This document shows positions 6,132-9,276 of a stretch of DNA of 9,276 nucleotides, piece after piece. Numbering within the stretch: position 1 is the stretch's first letter; every line of letters begins with the position of its first letter. Location: the NCBI GenBank assembly GCA_002399345.1, contig DHDL01000014.1, forward strand, positions 1 to 9,276, read 5' to 3'. The notes under the pieces were generated by a model. The model made no database searches. It had not been told where the DNA came from and was given only the letters and a program-made list of their open reading frames with translations. This stretch comes from Thermoanaerobacterales bacterium UBA4877 (GTDB lineage: Bacteria; Bacillota; Thermoanaerobacteria; Thermoanaerobacterales; UBA4877). A program made the translations under genes and the position numbers.

Positions 6132-6934
6132 TTAGGAAAAAAGGCATACTTGTTGTCAGTTTCGGGACAACCCATATAAATACTTTGCAGTCTTGCATTG
6201 GAAGCTGTGAAGACAGTATAAAGCGATTCTTTCCGGATTATGAAGTGAGAAGAGCATTTACTTCCGGCATCGTCATCAAGAGGCTGAAAGAAAAATACGG
6301 TATGAGAGTGGATAGTGTGGGCCAGGCCTTGGCCAGGATGAAGGCAGACGGTTTCAACGAGGTAATTGTGCAACCGCTGCATATAATACCCGGTATCGAG
6401 TATGAAGAAGTCGGGAAAATTGCTGAGGAATATGCGGGCAGGGGAGCATTTGGAAAAATAGTGCTGGGAAAACCCGCACTGCATGACTATGACGATTATG
6501 CAGCGGCAGTAAACGCATTAAAAGAGCAGCTTACCGTACCGGAAAAAGGTCATGCGGTTTTGCTGATGGCACATGGGACCGCACATTTTGCCAACGCATG
6601 TTATTGTGAGCTCCAAATGGTGCTTAAATATAATAGGCTTGATGGAGTATATGTGGCAACGGTGGAGGGCTATCCTGCCATAGAAGATATCATTCCACTG
6701 CTAAAAAGCAGGAGCATTAAAAGCGTCACACTGATGCCCTTCATGCTTGTGGCGGGAGATCATGCAACCAATGACATGGTGGGCACAGGCGGCGGTTCAT
6801 GGAGCAGCATTTTAAAACGAGAGGGTTTTGCCGTAGATGCATACATGCATGGCCTGGGTGAAAATACTGCTTTTCAGGACATATATATTAAGCATATAAA
6901 GGATATGCAATTGCAGGTGAATGCCACAGTTTGA
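6128..6934 (+). CDS. cbiK: CbiK, anaerobic sirohydrochlorin cobaltochelatase
   Basis: This cytoplasmic class II chelatase inserts Co2+ into sirohydrochlorin (factor II), the entry step of the anaerobic B12 pathway. The 268-residue protein has the two-domain CbiK layout, opening with ILVVSFGTTH and a second half opening with LLMAHGTAHF. The metal-binding and catalytic triad known from CbiK is visible: His149 in AHGT, Glu180 in ATVEGYP and His212 in AGDHATND. The order and spacing match the His-Glu-His of the Salmonella enzyme. The ATG at 6128 is preferred over an in-frame GTG at 6110 because it forms an ATGA overlap with btuD and has GGCGGTG just upstream. No signal peptide is seen, unlike periplasmic CbiK variants of sulfate reducers. 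The shorter CbiX type is excluded by length and by the two full domains. Confidence 0.94.
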   Translation: MIRKKGILVVSFGTTHINTLQSCIGSCEDSIKRFFPDYEVRRAFTSGIVIKRLKEKYGMRVDSVGQALARMKADGFNEVIVQPLHIIPGIEYEEVGKIAEEYAGRGAFGKIVLGKPALHDYDDYAAAVNALKEQLTVPEKGHAVLLMAHGTAHFANACYCELQMVLKYNRLDGVYVATVEGYPAIEDIIPLLKSRSIKSVTLMPFMLVAGDHATNDMVGTGGGSWSSILKREGFAVDAYMHGLGENTAFQDIYIKHIKDMQLQVNATV

Positions 6935-6947
6935 CAATTTGACTGGT

Positions 6948-6961
6948 ATCAAAGGTTTGAT
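6948..6961 (+). repeat. Small inverted repeat in the cbiK-cobO spacer
   Basis: ATCAAA at 6948-6953 is the exact inverse of TTTGAT at 6956-6961, separated by GG. It sits in the 62-base spacer between cbiK and cobO. The arms are too AT-rich and the loop too short for a terminator, and no T-run follows. It could be a minor operator or simply chance. Confidence 0.3.
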
Positions 6962-6996
6962 GCAAAACTATAAATAATAGTTGGGAGGAGTATAAA

Positions 6997-7512
6997 ATGC
7001 AGAAGGGATACATTCAGGTATATACGGGAAACGGCAAGGGCAAGACAACAGCCGCTCTCGGACTTTCGCTGAGGGCGGTGTGTGCAGGCAAGAGTGTGTA
7101 CTTTGCCCAGTTTGTCAAAGGGATGAGATACAGCGAACTGGATGCGGTTAACTTCCTTAAAGGTTTTACCATGAAGCAATACGGTAGGGACTGCTTTATC
7201 TATAACGAACCCACCGATGAGGACATTGGCCGGGCCAGGCACGGCCTTGAAGAGTGTGCAAAGATTCTTTCGTCCGGCAAATACGATATTGTTGTCTTAG
7301 ATGAGATAAACATAGCTCTTTACTATAAGCTGTTTACTGTGGATGAGGTTATAAAGATGCTTAAAGGCAGGGCGCCGGGGGTAGAGGTTATACTAACAGG
7401 CAGGAATGCGCCCGATGAAATAATAGAAATGGCTGATCTTGTTACCGAGATGAAGGAGATTAAGCATTATTATACAAAAGGAGTAGAGGCACGGACGGGA
7501 ATTGAATGCTGA
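6997..7512 (+). CDS. cobO: Corrinoid (cob(I)alamin) adenosyltransferase, CobO/BtuR/CobA family
   Basis: The enzyme transfers the 5'-deoxyadenosyl group from ATP to the Co(I) form of corrinoids such as cobyrinate a,c-diamide or salvaged cobinamide. The 171-residue protein shows the family's P-loop TGNGKGKTTAALG at 10-22, which binds ATP in the unusual orientation known for CobA. It also has the Walker B-like VVLDEIN at 99-105, LTGRNAP at 133-139, and the conserved end KHYYTKGVEARTGIE at 156-170. It has the usual length without the longer N-terminal leader of enterobacterial CobA. GGGAGGAG at 6982-6989 precedes the ATG. It serves both routes of this operon: de novo product from CbiA and corrinoids imported by BtuFCD. 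PduO and EutT types are unrelated and excluded. Confidence 0.94.
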   Translation: MQKGYIQVYTGNGKGKTTAALGLSLRAVCAGKSVYFAQFVKGMRYSELDAVNFLKGFTMKQYGRDCFIYNEPTDEDIGRARHGLEECAKILSSGKYDIVVLDEINIALYYKLFTVDEVIKMLKGRAPGVEVILTGRNAPDEIIEMADLVTEMKEIKHYYTKGVEARTGIEC

Positions 7513-7551
7513 TTTTAATATATGTAAATGAGCTTTAAGGAGCGATAGCTT

Positions 7552-8883
7552 ATGAAAGGGATAATGATCGTGGCACCGTCCAGCGGCGGGGGGAAGACAA
7601 CGGTTACTATCGGAATAATAAGGGCTCTACTTAAAATGGGCCTTAATGTATGCGGTTTTAAAACAGGACCGGATTATATAGACACTTCCTTTATCGGCCA
7701 GGCCTCAAAGAAAAAGGCGGGTAACCTGGACACATTTCTTCAGGGAAGGGACGGTGTTAAAAGTTCCATAAGCATGGGCGAAGGCGATTACTGTATCATA
7801 GAGGGAGCAATGGGCTACTATGACGGGCTGTATAATACATTTGAAGATTCGAGTTATGACATATCCAAGCTGTTAAATGTAAACTCAATACTTGTCTATA
7901 CTCCAAGCGGAGAGATGTTTTCTGCGATACCAAAAATAAAAGGAATGGTTGATTTCGGGGGTTCAAGCATCGCGGGGGTCATATTAAACAGGGTCAGCAA
8001 AAGAATTTATGACATGATGAAGAGTCAGATAGAGGAGTATACAGGGATTCCCGTGCTTGGTTATATACCTGATATTCCAGGCGCGGCAATTGAAAGCAGG
8101 CATCTGGGCCTTGTTCAGTGTAGTGAAATCGATGATATAGAGCAAAGGATAGAAAAAATAGCGTCTGTGGTAAGAGAACATATCGATTTAAATCTGCTTA
8201 TACAGCTTATGAAAAATATTCACGGAGTACCTTCTGGTCATATGAATAAGAGAAACATCACGGCTGCTGTCGCATATGATAAGGCCTTTTCCTTTTATTA
8301 CAGGGAGAACCTCAGGATGCTGGAAGAAAGCTGCAATGTGGAGTACTTTTCACCTCTTGAAGATAAATCGCCGCCCGAATGTGATCTTCTGTACATAGGA
8401 GGAGGCTATCCGGAGGTTTTCGCACATGAGCTTGCCGGCAATAAGGACATGCTGTCTGCCATTAAATCATACGCAGATAGCGGCGGATGTCTATACGGCG
8501 AGTGCGGAGGCTTTATGTATCTTACTGATAGCATAGAGGATTCACTTATGGTCGGCATATTCAAAGGAAGCAGCAGTTTGACAAAAAGACTTCAGAGATT
8601 CGGGTACATAGAAATCATACTTAAATGTGACTGTATGCTTGGTAAACGCGGGGATAGGCTTTCCGCCCATGAGTTCCATAAATCAGTAGCCCGGGTGGAG
8701 GGACCGGCGATGTTCAGTATAAAGAAGGCTATGGGGGATAAAACATGGGAATGCGGCTATAGTTATAAAAATGTTTTGGCCGGATACCCGCATATTAATT
8801 TTTTGGGTAATAAAAAAGCCTTTTCGTCTATGCTCGATTATGCGGAAAGCCATAGGAGGGAGAAAGCATATGTACATAAATAA
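7552..8883 (+). CDS. cbiA: CbiA, cobyrinate a,c-diamide synthase (glutamine-hydrolysing)
   Basis: CbiA amidates the a and c side chains of cobyrinate using glutamine and ATP. The 443-residue protein has the expected two domains. The N-terminal dethiobiotin-synthetase-like ATPase carries P-loop APSSGGGKTT at 8-17, FKTGPDYID at 36-44, AGNLD near 56-60 and EGAMGYYDG at 84-92. The C-terminal class I-like (triad) amidotransferase carries GGGYPEVF at 283-290, the nucleophile Cys318 in YGECGG and the likely catalytic His414 in AGYPHINF. The segment after GPDYID reads TSFIGQASKK instead of the more common PxFH form. CobB of the aerobic pathway is homologous, but CbiK marks the anaerobic route. AAGGAG at 7537-7542 precedes the ATG, and the end overlaps cbiC by 14 bases. 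Confidence 0.94.
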   Translation: MKGIMIVAPSSGGGKTTVTIGIIRALLKMGLNVCGFKTGPDYIDTSFIGQASKKKAGNLDTFLQGRDGVKSSISMGEGDYCIIEGAMGYYDGLYNTFEDSSYDISKLLNVNSILVYTPSGEMFSAIPKIKGMVDFGGSSIAGVILNRVSKRIYDMMKSQIEEYTGIPVLGYIPDIPGAAIESRHLGLVQCSEIDDIEQRIEKIASVVREHIDLNLLIQLMKNIHGVPSGHMNKRNITAAVAYDKAFSFYYRENLRMLEESCNVEYFSPLEDKSPPECDLLYIGGGYPEVFAHELAGNKDMLSAIKSYADSGGCLYGECGGFMYLTDSIEDSLMVGIFKGSSSLTKRLQRFGYIEIILKCDCMLGKRGDRLSAHEFHKSVARVEGPAMFSIKKAMGDKTWECGYSYKNVLAGYPHINFLGNKKAFSSMLDYAESHRREKAYVHK

Positions 8884-9276
8884 CCCGGCGGATATAGAGA
8901 GACGGAGCATGGAGATTATAGAAGGGGGAATGAAAAATAAAAGTTATGATGATGACGAGCTCAGGGTTGTAGAGAGGATGATACATACCACGGGCGACCC
9001 CGGCTATGAGGACATAGCAGTGTTTAAAAATAATGCGGTGGAGGTGGGTATAAAACTTTTGAAACGAGGCTGCTGCATATTTACAGACACGAGAATGGCC
9101 TGGTCGGGTATCAATAAGAAGGCGCTTGCAAGGTCACAGTCCACGCTTAAATGCTATATCGATGATGAGAGGGCGGCCAAGATGGCTAAGGAAAACGGCA
9201 CTACCCGATCTTATGCCGCGGTAGAAATTGCCACAGCGGACGGGACGGATATATTTGTTGTCGGCAATGCACCTAC
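8870..9276 (+). CDS. cbiC: CbiC, cobalt-precorrin-8 methylmutase (5' part, cut by window end)
   Basis: CbiC (CobH family) moves the C-11 methyl group to C-12 to turn cobalt-precorrin-8 into cobyrinate, the substrate of CbiA. About 135 residues are visible, roughly two thirds of a normal protein of about 210. It begins MYINNPADIERRSMEII and contains the family motif MIHTTGDPGY at 37-46, where His39 corresponds to the catalytic histidine of CobH. This is followed by FTDTRMAWSGIN, equivalent to the conserved DT-M---GI stretch, and a late VEIATADGTDIFVVGNAPT that belongs to the family's core. The ATG at 8870 has AGGAGGG at 8854-8860 and overlaps the cbiA end by 14 bases. The reading frame stays open to the last base, so the truncation is due to the window and not to a mutation. 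Confidence 0.93.
   Translation, partial: MYINNPADIERRSMEIIEGGMKNKSYDDDELRVVERMIHTTGDPGYEDIAVFKNNAVEVGIKLLKRGCCIFTDTRMAWSGINKKALARSQSTLKCYIDDERAAKMAKENGTTRSYAAVEIATADGTDIFVVGNAP

Noticed and set aside
6101..6484. 127-codon antisense open frame over the start of cbiK
   Set aside because: It is a shadow of the cbiK frame with no recognisable family or start signal.
1..9276. Mobile elements, CRISPR arrays, toxin-antitoxin pairs, tRNA or rRNA genes
   Set aside because: There are no repeated arrays, transposase-like frames or RNA gene signatures. Nearly all bases are accounted for by B12 genes and their leader.

Overview
The window is one contiguous stretch of cobalt and cobalamin (vitamin B12) metabolism, with every gene on the + strand. 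It most resembles a chromosomal B12 locus of an anaerobic, low-to-moderate-GC Firmicute of the Clostridia type. The reasons are strong AGGAGG-like ribosome binding sites, AT-rich spacers, a lipoprotein transporter component, and the anaerobic (early cobalt insertion) pathway enzymes CbiK, CbiA and CbiC. I cannot name the genus from the sequence alone.

Layout. Positions 2-70 hold the last codons of an unidentified upstream gene. Positions 86-2920 encode a complete CbiMNQO-type cobalt ECF transporter in the order cbiQ-cbiO-cbiM-cbiN. Positions 2921-3335 are non-coding and form a regulatory hub: a good sigma-A-like promoter (TTGATT, 17 bp, TATAAT), a cobalamin riboswitch aptamer ending in a textbook B12 box, and two tandem intrinsic terminators. 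Downstream comes a second, tightly packed operon. It starts with a BtuFCD-type corrinoid ABC importer (3336-6131), followed by the cobaltochelatase CbiK (6128-6934), the corrinoid adenosyltransferase CobO/BtuR (6997-7512), cobyrinate a,c-diamide synthase CbiA (7552-8883), and the 5' part of the methylmutase CbiC (8870 to the window end).

How the parts work together. CbiQOMN brings in Co2+. CbiK inserts it into sirohydrochlorin (factor II). CbiC makes cobyrinate and CbiA amidates it to the a,c-diamide. CobO adds the upper adenosyl ligand, and BtuFCD salvages ready-made corrinoids. The riboswitch sits at the head of the salvage and biosynthesis operon, so high cobalamin should terminate transcription before btuF. 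The middle ring-contraction enzymes (CbiL, F, G, D, J, E, T and others) are not seen and may lie beyond the right edge.

I found no mobile element, CRISPR array, tRNA, rRNA or clear pseudogene. No wholly new system is visible. The less routine points are the two-terminator riboswitch platform with possible alternative pairings, a histidine-rich N-terminus on CbiQ, the Q-O-M-N gene order, and the coupling of cbiK to btuD by an ATGA overlap.
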